In this document: positions 1 to 8,916 of the stretch, one piece after another
Numbering within the stretch: position 1 is the first letter of the stretch
How the letters are laid out: every line of letters begins with the position of its first letter
DNA from: a bacterium
GTDB taxonomy: Bacteria; Bacillota; Clostridia; Lachnospirales; Lachnospiraceae
Direction of reading: 5' to 3'
DNA: 64,000 bases
Assembly (NCBI GenBank): GCA_023666335.1
Contig: JAMPCE010000004.1
Span: forward strand, 22,427 to 86,426
Translations under genes and position numbers: made by a program
Notes under the pieces: model-generated
What the model was told of the DNA's origin: nothing
Databases searched by the model: none
What the model saw: the letters and a program-made list of their open reading frames with translations, nothing else

Positions 1-981
1 GCCTATATTTTCTCTTGGAAATTCCTGATAATCCAGTCTATCTTTGTCCGAAATTCCCAAAAAACTTTGTAAATCATTCATATGAGTGTGCACATCCGCA
101 TATAGTTCTTCATTTACAATGATCTTAATCTGATCTGTGGGATAATACTCCAAAAATGTTTTAATATAGTCCGCATACCGCTTCCTGAATCTAAATTTCA
201 TCGACCATTGTTCAAATAATTCGGGACACACATGATCAAAATCTCCCATCATTTCTGACTTTGGCGGTCTCGATTCCAGCATAAATATCTGCTGACCTCT
301 CATTGCCATTTTAAATCGAGAATACAGTGCGTTTACCGGATTTCTCACACAAAAAATGAGTTTCAGATCATCTCCGCAATAACGGTATATCTCTTCAGCA
401 CTGCTTCTGTAACCAGGATCAATATCTCCCACCAACTTTCCTTTCACATCCTCAGCCTTAAAATGATCCTTGAAAGCAGCATGAGTGGTTTCATTAATCG
501 CATATCGCAAAAAATAAGTTTCCTTTACACGCGGCAAAAAAATCTTAGGATTTTGTTCTAATGCATACTGCAAGGAAGTAGTTCCACTCTTTCCAAATCC
601 CGCACAAATAAAATCAATGTGCACTTTGGAACTGCTGGCAAAAACTCGCTCTCTTTCCTCTTCAAAAAGCAAATCCACGATCTTATCTTCCGAGACATAT
701 GATAAAAGTTGATTCATTAACGTTTTCCTCGTAGTTCCAAATGCTACAAGCATAAATGTACAGTCCTCATATCCCTCCGGCATTTTATTCATCGGATAGA
801 TATGTCTCATATCATAAGAGTAATTATCAATTAAAAACTGCTCCTGTATACCATATTCCTCACTCAAAATATCCTTTACCATACCGGACAAATTACGAAG
901 CGGTAAAATAACTATTTTCTTATTATCATTTTTCATAAAATATTTCTGCAAGTTTTTGCGGATAATTACCTTTTCGTTCAT
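1..981 (-). CDS. Sulfotransferase family protein, third tandem copy (3' end outside window)
   Basis: I translated this from the ATG at 979-981, which has AAGGAG five bases upstream. The frame stays open to the window edge, giving 327 codons. The product is collinear with its two neighbours upstream: an N-terminal part of about 115 residues that I do not recognise, then a PAPS-dependent sulfotransferase domain. The 5'-phosphosulfate loop reads GFGKSGTTSLQYAL and the 3'-phosphate region reads IFCVRNPVNALYSRF. Of the three copies, this loop (GKSGTT) is closest to the canonical PKSGTT form; the others have AKCGTT. The protein is predicted to be cytoplasmic and to transfer sulfate from PAPS to a hydroxyl or amine of a glycan or lipid; the acceptor is unknown. 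The C-terminus is cut by the window. Confidence 0.85.
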   Translation of the reverse strand, partial: MNEKVIIRKNLQKYFMKNDNKKIVILPLRNLSGMVKDILSEEYGIQEQFLIDNYSYDMRHIYPMNKMPEGYEDCTFMLVAFGTTRKTLMNQLLSYVSEDKIVDLLFEEERERVFASSSKVHIDFICAGFGKSGTTSLQYALEQNPKIFLPRVKETYFLRYAINETTHAAFKDHFKAEDVKGKLVGDIDPGYRSSAEEIYRYCGDDLKLIFCVRNPVNALYSRFKMAMRGQQIFMLESRPPKSEMMGDFDHVCPELFEQWSMKFRFRKRYADYIKTFLEYYPTDQIKIIVNEELYADVHTHMNDLQSFLGISDKDRLDYQEFPRENIG

Positions 982-1035
982 ATCTTCTCCTTCTAAATAT
1001 TCATCTGCACTGTAACCGTGCTATTCCATTTACTG

Positions 1036-2274
1036 TTAATACCACACGCCCTCCAGACTTCTGCCAATCATACCCTCCAGATCATGAATGCTATCCATGT
1101 AATAATCAAGTAAATTCCGGCGAGTGGATTCCAACATGGGTTCATTGTAATCAATCATGGTAAACTCTTCGACTTTTTCCCGAAGATCCAGTAATAAAGC
1201 AAGCGATTGAGTATCTCCCTTTTGAAGCAGCCTATTGTAAAGCTGCTTTAGACTCATATTGATCTCATAACTCGCCCGATCCTTAGATACTTTATTGCCC
1301 ACGTTTTCTCTTGGAAATTCTTTATATTCCAATCTATTTTCCTTTGAAATTCCCAGAAAATCCTGTAAATCTTCCATCACCCCATATACATCTGCATACA
1401 ACTCCTCAACAACAATTATTTTTATCTGCTCTATCGGATAATACTCCATAAATGTCCTGATTCGATTTGCATACTGCTCTTTATATCTGCACTTCACTGC
1501 CCATCTGTCAAACATTTCGGGCGTTACCTGCTCAAACTCCTCCACAACTTCTGACTTTATAGGGCTTGACTCCATCATTACCGTTTCTCGCCTCATGGCT
1601 ATTTTAAAGTTCGAATATAAGGTGTTGACGGGATTTCTGACACAGAAAATAAGTTTCAAGTCCTTTCCAAAATAACGATACACGTCTTCTGCGTTACAAA
1701 TATAAGAAGGCTCGATATCTCCGACAAGTTTTCCTGCTGTATCCTCTACCTTATAATAACTCTTAAAAGATTCGTGCGCCATCTCATTAACCGAATACCT
1801 CAAAAACTGCGTCTCTTTCACTTGCGGCAGAAAAATTTTCGGATTTTGCGCCAAAGCATGGTGTAGAGAAGTTGTGCCGCATTTTGCAAAACCGGGACAC
1901 AGAAAATCTATATGCACCTTTTGCTCACTTGCAAAAATCCTCTCTCGCTCCTCATCGAAAAGGAGATCGACAATATGGTCTTCCGGAACATATTCTGATA
2001 ATTTTTCTCTCAACGCTTTCTTTGTACTGCCAAATGCCGCCAGCATATATGTGCATTCCTTATAGCCATCCGGCATCCGATCAATCGGATAAATATGCTT
2101 CATATCGTACGCATAATTATCTACCAAAAACTGCTCCTGTATATTATATTTTTCGCTCAAAATATCTCTTACCATTCCAGATAAATTACGAATCGGTAAA
2201 ATAACTATTTTCTTATTGTCATTCTTCATAAAATATTGCTGTATATTTTTGCTGATGATTTCCCTCTCATTCAC
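1036..2274 (-). CDS. Sulfotransferase family protein, second tandem copy
   Basis: The product has 412 residues. The sulfotransferase signature includes a PAPS 5'-phosphosulfate loop (GFAKCGTTSLHHAL, near residue 128) and a 3'-phosphate motif (LIFCVRNPVNTLYSNF, near 210). The first ~115 residues, including the conserved stretches NKKIVILP and KHIYPIDRMP, are shared with both neighbouring copies and lie outside the classical domain. The C-terminus ends in GRSLEGVWY, matching SLKTVWY in the upstream copy. There is no signal peptide or membrane segment, so it probably acts in the cytoplasm on a lipid-linked or nucleotide-linked sugar. A gap of about 55 bases separates it from each neighbour. The family call is secure; the acceptor cannot be read from sequence. 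Confidence 0.88.
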   Translation of the reverse strand: MNEREIISKNIQQYFMKNDNKKIVILPIRNLSGMVRDILSEKYNIQEQFLVDNYAYDMKHIYPIDRMPDGYKECTYMLAAFGSTKKALREKLSEYVPEDHIVDLLFDEERERIFASEQKVHIDFLCPGFAKCGTTSLHHALAQNPKIFLPQVKETQFLRYSVNEMAHESFKSYYKVEDTAGKLVGDIEPSYICNAEDVYRYFGKDLKLIFCVRNPVNTLYSNFKIAMRRETVMMESSPIKSEVVEEFEQVTPEMFDRWAVKCRYKEQYANRIRTFMEYYPIEQIKIIVVEELYADVYGVMEDLQDFLGISKENRLEYKEFPRENVGNKVSKDRASYEINMSLKQLYNRLLQKGDTQSLALLLDLREKVEEFTMIDYNEPMLESTRRNLLDYYMDSIHDLEGMIGRSLEGVWY

Positions 2275-2329
2275 GTCTTAATCTCCCACTATTTTCATTA
2301 TTCGCTCCTATAACAACTAATCAAGACTA

Positions 2330-3568
2330 CTAATACCAAACAGTTTTCAAACTTCTCCCCATAATCTCCTCCAGTTTACGAATATCATCCATATAGTAAT
2401 CCATCAGCTTTTTGCGGGTGGACGCTAACATTGGCTCCTGATACTCTATCATGGTAAGATCTTCTATTTTTTTTGAGACATCCGTAAATAACTCAAGCGC
2501 CTGAGAATTTCCCATCTGCATCAATGTCAGACGAAGTTGATACAATTCCCTGTTGATTTCCAAACTTTGCTTATCCCTGACTACCCTGTCTCCGATATTC
2601 TGCTGAGGAAATTTATTGTAGTGCCGCCTTTCTTTCTCTGAAAGTCCCAAAAAATCTTGCAGTTCATTCATAACCCCGTCTGTATCCGCATATAATTCTT
2701 CACTGACAATTATCTTAATCTGCTCGCCGGAATAGTGCTCTAAATAATCCATAATACAATCCACATATCGTCCTTTTTCCCGATAGCGATCCGCCCACTG
2801 GTCAAACATCTCAGCACACACGCGTCCATATTGTTCCAACAATGCAGATTCTACCAATTCCGGTCCAAACATACTGACATTATTCCGCATCGCCATCCTA
2901 AAATAGGAATACAACATATCAGCAGGATTTCTGACACAGAAAATGATTTTCAGGTCACTTCCGAAATAACGATATACTTCCTCTGCACAGCTCTTATAGG
3001 AAGGTTCAATCCCTCCTACCAATTTCCCCTTAATCTCTTTCTCTCCATAATGGTTCTTAAAAGCCTCATGAGTCGCTTCATTCACTGAAAATCTCAGAAA
3101 CGACGTTTCCTTTATCTCCGGCAGAAAAAACCTAGGATTCTGTGTCAACGCATAATGCAACGATGTAGTGCCGCACTTGGCAAATCCCGTACACAAAAAA
3201 TCAAAATGAACTTTAGAATTACTCTGGAATACCGCTTCCCGTTCCTCATCGTAAAGAAGATCCACAATCCTTTCTTCTGATACATATTGTAAGAGCATTT
3301 TGCGCAATGTCTTGCGAACGCCTCCATATGCAGTAAGAAAAAATGTACATTCTTCATATCCTTCCGGCATTCTATCGACCGGATAAATATGCTTCAAATC
3401 ATAGGCATAACTGTCTATCATAAATTGTTCCTGTATGCCATATTCTGTCTGCAAAATCTCCCGCGCCGTATTCGCAAAATCCCAAAACGGTAAAATGACA
3501 ATTTTTTCATTTTCATTTTCTTTAAAATATTTCCGTATATTTTTGGCAATCAGTTCTTTTTCACTCAT
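2330..3568 (-). CDS. Sulfotransferase family protein, first tandem copy
   Basis: The product has 412 residues. I chose the second of two adjacent ATGs because AAGGAG sits five bases before it. The PAPS-binding loop GFAKCGTTSLHYAL lies near residues 128-141 and the 3'-phosphate motif IIFCVRNPADMLYSYF near 208-223. The first ~115 residues form an extra domain found in all three tandem copies. Divergence is spread along the whole length, so the copies are not recent identical duplicates. The gene directly follows the interrupted FkbM methyltransferase, so this end of the locus is devoted to tailoring (sulfation, methylation) rather than chain building. PAPS would have to be made elsewhere; no PAPS synthesis genes are visible here. 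Confidence 0.88.
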   Translation of the reverse strand: MSEKELIAKNIRKYFKENENEKIVILPFWDFANTAREILQTEYGIQEQFMIDSYAYDLKHIYPVDRMPEGYEECTFFLTAYGGVRKTLRKMLLQYVSEERIVDLLYDEEREAVFQSNSKVHFDFLCTGFAKCGTTSLHYALTQNPRFFLPEIKETSFLRFSVNEATHEAFKNHYGEKEIKGKLVGGIEPSYKSCAEEVYRYFGSDLKIIFCVRNPADMLYSYFRMAMRNNVSMFGPELVESALLEQYGRVCAEMFDQWADRYREKGRYVDCIMDYLEHYSGEQIKIIVSEELYADTDGVMNELQDFLGLSEKERRHYNKFPQQNIGDRVVRDKQSLEINRELYQLRLTLMQMGNSQALELFTDVSKKIEDLTMIEYQEPMLASTRKKLMDYYMDDIRKLEEIMGRSLKTVWY

Positions 3569-3592
3569 CATCTCTCCTTGCGGCAGACCACT

Positions 3593-4724
3593 TCAACATC
3601 TTCCATCAATAAAATATGCCCTTGTGTCTGCATAGGTCCCCGTATAATGCCGCATATATACCCTGTAATCCGGATTCCACTCCAGTATCTTATTGATCAG
3701 AGAATGTATATCGCCGACTTTATGATACAGACTAACAGAAAGCATCGGTCGATAATTCCGAATCGCCTGCTCACATCCATTTAATACCGAAACTTCAAAA
3801 CCTTCCACATCCATTTTGATATAACTATCGCTGGAAAAAACGAAGTCATCTAATCGCTTCATCTGAACGATTTGTTCTCCATTCTCGCAAACTCTGCCAG
3901 CCCCCCCCACTATTATCATAATGAATCTCCGTTTCACAATCTCCTATTGCCACCGAAAAATATTCTATGTTTTTGTATTCCCGCAATCGTTTCTCCGTAC
4001 TCTCAATAATATCTTTATCCGGTTCAAAAAAGAATATTTTCTTATATTCCGCTGCACACTGAATGAAATCCAATGTTGACTGTCCATCATATCCCCCTAC
4101 ATCATAAAAGCATGTCTCACTCGTAAAGTGATCGACAACGCACTTATCAAAATCTTGTATTCCCTGCTGCAGGGACAACTCAAATGCCGCAAGCGTATAT
4201 TTATAATCCAGCGACATTCTGTACTCCAAAAGATTTCTGTATACTTCTTTGGAAATATCATCTTTTAATAAATCAAAGATATCAATGTACTTCTTCTTGT
4301 TTGTTTCCAGTTCATCAAAAATACCTTCAAAAGCCATATAATATGTTTCAAAACCATCCATTATATAGGCAAGTTCTTCATAGTATATAACCAGATCAAT
4401 TCCCAGATCATTTAACTGCTTTGTAATTTGCGGATGATAAAATGACGCTATAATAACAACATCGCCCTTTGCAAGATGTTCCGGAGAATAAATTGCTTTT
4501 TCTGTGTCCCATCGTCTCGAATCATTATCCACAAATCCGTTTAATCGAATATTGTTTTTCTGCATTTGTTCAGCACAAAATTTTCCCAACATTCCCGTTC
4601 CAAAAACATAGCACCCGCCTCCAGACGCAATATGCTGCAAAATGTTTTCATGCCGCTTTTTCAAACTCGAAACAGAATTTTCTTTCTTATAATTTTGAAG
4701 CTTCTTGATCATGTCCGTGTTCAT
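3593..4724 (-). pseudogene. FkbM-family methyltransferase, reading frame broken at a G8 tract
   Basis: Two overlapping frames together make one FkbM protein. The first starts at 4724 and runs to 3846. It has an N-terminal Rossmann-like part (GGGCYVFGTGMLGKFCAEQM, about residues 35-54) and then the SAM-binding start of the methyltransferase (CFYDVGGYDGQS). The second frame carries the C-terminal half (RLDDFV, IKMDVEGFEVSVLNG) and ends at 3593. They switch at the run of eight C on the + strand (3901-3908). Losing one base there gives a continuous 376-residue protein reading IHYDNSGGAGRV, which suits the family. As written, translation stops after 292 residues and the FkbM core motif DVEG is lost. 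The cause could be a true null allele, phase variation by slippage, or a sequencing error. If active it would O-methylate a sugar hydroxyl. Confidence 0.8.
3901..3908. repeat. Homopolymer C8 (G8 in the coding strand) at the FkbM frame break
   Basis: The tract is eight consecutive C on the + strand, flanked by G at 3900 and A at 3909. It lies at the point where the methyltransferase frame shifts. Seven or ten G in the coding strand would give the intact protein; eight does not. Runs of this kind in glycan-tailoring genes are classical slippage sites in other bacteria. That role here is an inference. Confidence 0.7.
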
Positions 4725-4786
4725 CTTTCAATATACCTCCAAGTCTCTGCTTTTCAATAATACATATTCCGTCAATGCCATTTCCG

Positions 4787-5656
4787 CTATAATAACTCGC
4801 TTTCATTGATCATATTCAGATTCTCTTTATAAAATTGGCACAGCTTCTCTAGCGATGTATGAAAATCCGTATAATGAAAATTGCCGATTTCTGTCAACAG
4901 CCGCCCATTATCTCCAGTATACTCCGGCTTCCATCCTTCTCTATCCACAAGAATATCGCAATTCATTCCTAATATTTCTCTTACCATAACCGCCAGAGAA
5001 TATAAGTCAATCTTCACTCCTCTGCATACATTGTAATGCTTATGCAATGGTTTGTTTTCTATAAACCACTTCATGATTTCAGCCAAATCTTCTACCCATA
5101 AATAATCAAAGAAAACATTTTGCTGTATCGTGATATCCTTGTCTTTTAACGCCCGGCAAATCGCATTGGAAATAAATCTCCGTTCATATTCCTCATATTT
5201 TCCATATACTCCAAACAAGCGTAAATCGTATATATTATCAAACTCTTCAACAGATTTTGACATAATATATTTTGAAAATCCATATGGATCTGTTGGCACA
5301 TAAGTATCAAAATAATCTTCTTTCATTTCAGGAATATAATGTCGCATATCATATTCTGCCCCTGAACCAAAATAATACATCTTTCCATAACATTCATTAC
5401 AACGCGCCAAATTAAAAAACATTCGCAAATTACCATCCAGTGAAGCATACTGCGTTGTATCCCTATTTCTGCTTGTATTAATATTGGCGGAATGGATGAT
5501 GACGTCAAAATAATTTTCCTTTAAATAAACTTCTACCGCTTCCGTATCCAACAAATCCAATTCTTTCCGTCCCAAAACGGCAAGATCATACATCGTCAGA
5601 TTTTCTGCGAGATTCCGTCCAACAAATCCGGTTCCGCCCGTAATTAATACTTTCAT
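4787..5656 (-). CDS. NAD-dependent epimerase/reductase (extended SDR, dTDP-4-dehydrorhamnose reductase-like)
   Basis: The product has 289 residues. An N-terminal Rossmann motif GGTGFVGRNLAENL (residues 7-20) binds NAD(P), and the catalytic YxxxK appears as YGFSKYIMSK near residue 125. The start has GGAG seven bases upstream. The short length and the early segment DLLDTEAVEVYLKENYFDVIIHSA resemble RmlD/WcaG-type reductases and epimerases acting on nucleotide-linked 4-keto sugars. The substrate cannot be read from sequence. It follows the nuclease remnant and precedes the FkbM gene, so it may be the last step of a deoxysugar pathway or belong to the cassette at 6078-12464. Confidence 0.75.
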   Translation of the reverse strand: MKVLITGGTGFVGRNLAENLTMYDLAVLGRKELDLLDTEAVEVYLKENYFDVIIHSANINTSRNRDTTQYASLDGNLRMFFNLARCNECYGKMYYFGSGAEYDMRHYIPEMKEDYFDTYVPTDPYGFSKYIMSKSVEEFDNIYDLRLFGVYGKYEEYERRFISNAICRALKDKDITIQQNVFFDYLWVEDLAEIMKWFIENKPLHKHYNVCRGVKIDLYSLAVMVREILGMNCDILVDREGWKPEYTGDNGRLLTEIGNFHYTDFHTSLEKLCQFYKENLNMINESELL

Positions 5657-5672
5657 GCCTCACTCCCATCTT

Positions 5673-6074
5673 TCAAATTGGCTGTTTTCCAAACATTTCA
5701 AAGTATTCCTGCGCTTTCTGCAAAGACACATTGAGTTTATTCTGAAGTCTCTGCAAGATATCATTTTCAGAGAGACCTAAATCAAGTGCAGTTTCAATAA
5801 TACCCTCTGCTTTTCCCTCTGCTTTTCTTTCTGCTTTTCCTTCTTTTTGAATCTCATCAAATAAAGTACACATAGTAATCTCCTCCTTTTGGGATAAGGC
5901 ATTATAATCGATCTTGAGGTTCATTGCACCTGCCACGGTCATAACCACTGTCCTGTCAACAGTATGCGTTAATGCATATTCTGTGACTTTCTGCCTTGCT
6001 TCATTCTTAGTCAGTGTCTTATCAAGCACTACCTCCATCATATCAAACAAAACGGCATTAAAGAAATCTGCTCT
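5673..6074 (-). pseudogene. C-terminal remnant of an Rpn-family recombination-promoting nuclease/transposase-like protein
   Basis: The open frame begins immediately after stop codons next to the end of the thiamine-diphosphate gene and has no normal start. The nearest start candidate is TTG at 6050. The protein contains DRTVVMTVAGAMNLKIDYN, then a charged KEGKAERKAEGKAEG repeat, then a helical tail ending FEMFGKQPI. This layout, a tail with KAEG/EGRAEG repeats, is typical of the C-terminus of Rpn/PD-(D/E)XK transposase-like proteins, abundant in Lachnospiraceae. The N-terminal nuclease domain is missing, and residues similar to family sequence (ADFFNAVLFD) extend upstream of any start codon. 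I read it as a truncated remnant marking a past insertion or deletion. A small functional protein is less likely. Confidence 0.6.
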
Positions 6075-6077
6075 TTA

Positions 6078-7835
6078 CTATTCATCTATAAACGGCCATA
6101 AATCACGCAGCTTTCCCGAAATCATGGAACCATTCTCTGCAACCCGCGACATGACTTTCGGCTGAATCGAAATATCATTCCGCATATGAACATAACAAAG
6201 CGATGGACCTTCCGCCTCTAAGGTCTTTTTGATTCCCTCCTCCAAATCTGTATGTCCTTTTACCTCAAAAGTTTTGATTCCATAAGCTTCTGCGACCTTT
6301 ACAATGTCCGGCAGATACAAATGGCTTGTACTGTCTGCGCCGACAAAATGCCCTCCAAAATGGCTTCTCTGCATATTCATGATAGACAAATATCCATTAT
6401 TCCCATTAATAAAGATTTTAATAGGAAGATGCATTCCGACAATGCTCGCAAATTCCTGAATATTCAGTTGAATGCTTCCATCTCCCTCTACGCATATCGT
6501 TCTTTTTCCGGAAGCCAGACACGCACCTATTGCCGCTGGAAGCCCATACCCCATAGAACCCAGCGATCCCGTCGCCAAAGTTCTTTGATCCCGCCTGTTT
6601 TTGAAACACATCCAAAACACATCGATCCCGGCCCCGGAACTTCCTGGAATGACCACATCATCATCAGCCAGTTTATCTGACAACACATCCATAAAATGAT
6701 ACGGATTTACAGCGTTTTCATCAGATCTGAACTCTTCCAGAACAACCGGGTATCTTTCCCGCCATTCTTGACACTGCTTCAACCATTTTTTCGTAAGATC
6801 ATTTGTCTTGAAATCCTTTTCCGCCTCTAAAAGCATTTCAATAAACTGCGCCGCATCGGCCTGTATTTTCAGATCTATATCAAACCCGAACTTATTCAAT
6901 TCATTCTCATCGATATCTACTATGACTTTTTTGGCTGAAGGTGCAAAATCTTCCGGATCATATCCTATCATAGCGGGATCAAGACGCGTTCCGATTGCAA
7001 TAATCAAATCAGCATCCTGCATCGTAAAATTAGAATATCTGGGCGCAACCATTCCGGGTTTTCCCAAATTACACGGATGGTCATATTCAAGCAATTCAAC
7101 TGCAATCCAACTAAACAGAACCGGAATTTCCAATTTTTCGACCAGCTCTCTAAATTTAGCTTTTCCATGATTACGTTCGATTCCCTGTCCGGCAATGATA
7201 ACCGGTCTTTGCGCCTGCGATAATAACTGCGCTGCCTTACCGACCGCTTCCCTGCACTGCTCTCTGCGGCAAGCGCCCTCTTCTTCCGGAATATATCCCG
7301 CAAGCACATCAGAATCAATATCAGCTGCTTGAATATCCAGCGGAATATCCAGCCAAACCGGTCCGGGTCTGCCGTCCTTGGCTTCATACACAGCCCTGTC
7401 TAAATGATACCTAATCATTGCAGGGTCTTTTACTGTAACAGCATATTTTGTAATAGAGGACACGATATCTACAATGCCAATCTCCTGATTTCCTCTTTGC
7501 CGTACACCGTAACGATCTTTTAAATCCTCCGTCTTAGCCTGTCCGGAAATAACCAGCATCGGCGTAGATTCCAGCCACGCGGCTGCGACCCCTGTCACTG
7601 CATTTGTCCCTCCCGGTCCCGTCGTGACCAACGCGACACCCAGATTATAGTCTATCCTTGCATAGGTCTCCGCCGCCATCGCACATGCCTGTTCATGCAA
7701 TAACGTCACATACTGTAAACGATCATTCTTTCCCAGCGAATCTACCAAATGCATCGCGCCGCCGCCCGGAAACATAAATACATGTCTTACACCTAATTCT
7801 TCCACATATTTCCATACATAATCCGATAATTTCAT
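6078..7835 (-). CDS. Thiamine-diphosphate enzyme, acetolactate synthase-like
   Basis: The product has 585 residues with the three-domain layout of the POX/ALS family. The N-terminal pyrimidine-binding domain carries the activating glutamate in LLHEQACAMAAE. A central domain follows. The C-terminal diphosphate-binding domain has EGDGSIQLNIQEF and NNGYLS, the GDG...NN metal/ThDP motif. I chose the ATG at 7835 because GGAG precedes it by seven bases. No regulatory subunit is nearby and the context is sugar biosynthesis, so branched-chain amino acid synthesis is unlikely. ThDP enzymes of this family also form two-carbon branches on sugars (YerE in yersiniose synthesis) or cleave cyclic diketones (IolD). 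Either type of reaction is possible; the substrate is unknown. Confidence 0.82.
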   Translation of the reverse strand: MKLSDYVWKYVEELGVRHVFMFPGGGAMHLVDSLGKNDRLQYVTLLHEQACAMAAETYARIDYNLGVALVTTGPGGTNAVTGVAAAWLESTPMLVISGQAKTEDLKDRYGVRQRGNQEIGIVDIVSSITKYAVTVKDPAMIRYHLDRAVYEAKDGRPGPVWLDIPLDIQAADIDSDVLAGYIPEEEGACRREQCREAVGKAAQLLSQAQRPVIIAGQGIERNHGKAKFRELVEKLEIPVLFSWIAVELLEYDHPCNLGKPGMVAPRYSNFTMQDADLIIAIGTRLDPAMIGYDPEDFAPSAKKVIVDIDENELNKFGFDIDLKIQADAAQFIEMLLEAEKDFKTNDLTKKWLKQCQEWRERYPVVLEEFRSDENAVNPYHFMDVLSDKLADDDVVIPGSSGAGIDVFWMCFKNRRDQRTLATGSLGSMGYGLPAAIGACLASGKRTICVEGDGSIQLNIQEFASIVGMHLPIKIFINGNNGYLSIMNMQRSHFGGHFVGADSTSHLYLPDIVKVAEAYGIKTFEVKGHTDLEEGIKKTLEAEGPSLCYVHMRNDISIQPKVMSRVAENGSMISGKLRDLWPFIDE

Positions 7836-7884
7836 ATCCAATCTCCACATTTCATGATTCGTACCATCACCATGCCGCTGACAA

Positions 7885-8916
7885 TCAATCTATCGGCACA
7901 GAATGACCTACAGCCATTGATTCCTTAATTGCCAACGCCACCTTTAAGCTCTTCGTTCCTTCTTCCAGTGTGAGTGTCTCCTGCTTCCTTGTCTTGACAT
8001 ATTCCAGAAAACGCTTTACCTCTTCCATAAACATATCGTTTCGAGAAAAGTTCACAAACTTTTCCTCCCTGACTGTCTGTTTATCATACACCACATATTG
8101 GTTTTGCAACAAATCAACCTCGATCTGCCCCAATGTCCCTATCACTTTACATTTCCGCACCGGAGGAGTTTGTAAAAAATCCTGATGTATCATAATCGGG
8201 AAATCGGAATTTTCTTTCGTATATCTGCATATCGTAGTTACTCCGTCCTCCACCTCAATCTCCAAATCGCTATACTTGCCGCCAATACTATATACCTCTG
8301 TCGGCATACCAAATATCCAGCACAAATAGTCCAGTTCATGGATCTGACAGAGCACAACGCCGCCGCCTGTCGCCTTTTTCGCTTCGTTCATATCCCGATA
8401 ATCTTCATACTTATGCATTTGCGATATCAACTCGCCCATTTGGCAATCTACGGAGACGATCTCCCCGATCCTCTTTTCATCTATATCCTGCTTTAATCTT
8501 ATCAGGCACGGATGCAGCCGCATCTGATAACCGACATACAGAATGATTTTATTCCTATCGATCAGATCTCCAAGTTCGTCAAGCCTTTCTAAAGAATCCG
8601 ACACCGGTTTCTCTAAAAAAATATCTATGCCTTCTCTTGCAACTTGCAGGGCAACTTCTATGTGCATGCTGTTTGGATTGCAGATAAATGCGGCATCCGG
8701 CTTCTCCCGCAGCGCTTCGTCCAGTTTATCGAATTCCTGAATGTGATATGCCTCTTTCACATTCTGACCCTCAACTACATTCAGATTATCATCAAACAAC
8801 CGCGCATATTTTCTGACCCTATATGCGAGGAACTCCACATCATTTCCCAAGATTCTCTTGAGATTCCTCAAATGGCGCTGCCCTGCACTCCCAAGACCTA
8901 TAAATAATATTTTCAT
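7885..8916 (-). CDS. Gfo/Idh/MocA-family NAD(P)-dependent oxidoreductase
   Basis: The product has 343 residues. The N-terminal Rossmann motif is FIGLGSAGQRHLRNL. The catalytic lysine lies in the canonical EKPVSDS, and the second motif CQIHELDYLCWIFG gives the active-site His and Asp. The start overlaps the stop of the upstream TIM-barrel gene by four bases, so the two are co-translated. The family oxidises or reduces ring hydroxyls of sugars, sugar nucleotides or inositols. It sits in a cassette with a TIM-barrel isomerase and a ThDP enzyme, reminiscent of the IolG-IolE-IolD combination but beside a NeuB-like synthase. The substrate is unknown. Confidence 0.82.
   Translation of the reverse strand: MKILFIGLGSAGQRHLRNLKRILGNDVEFLAYRVRKYARLFDDNLNVVEGQNVKEAYHIQEFDKLDEALREKPDAAFICNPNSMHIEVALQVAREGIDIFLEKPVSDSLERLDELGDLIDRNKIILYVGYQMRLHPCLIRLKQDIDEKRIGEIVSVDCQMGELISQMHKYEDYRDMNEAKKATGGGVVLCQIHELDYLCWIFGMPTEVYSIGGKYSDLEIEVEDGVTTICRYTKENSDFPIMIHQDFLQTPPVRKCKVIGTLGQIEVDLLQNQYVVYDKQTVREEKFVNFSRNDMFMEEVKRFLEYVKTRKQETLTLEEGTKSLKVALAIKESMAVGHSVPID

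Noticed and set aside
6078..7835. Acetolactate synthase for branched-chain amino acid synthesis (IlvB)
   Set aside because: No IlvN-type regulatory subunit or other ilv genes are present and the operon is sugar-related; I keep only the family-level call.
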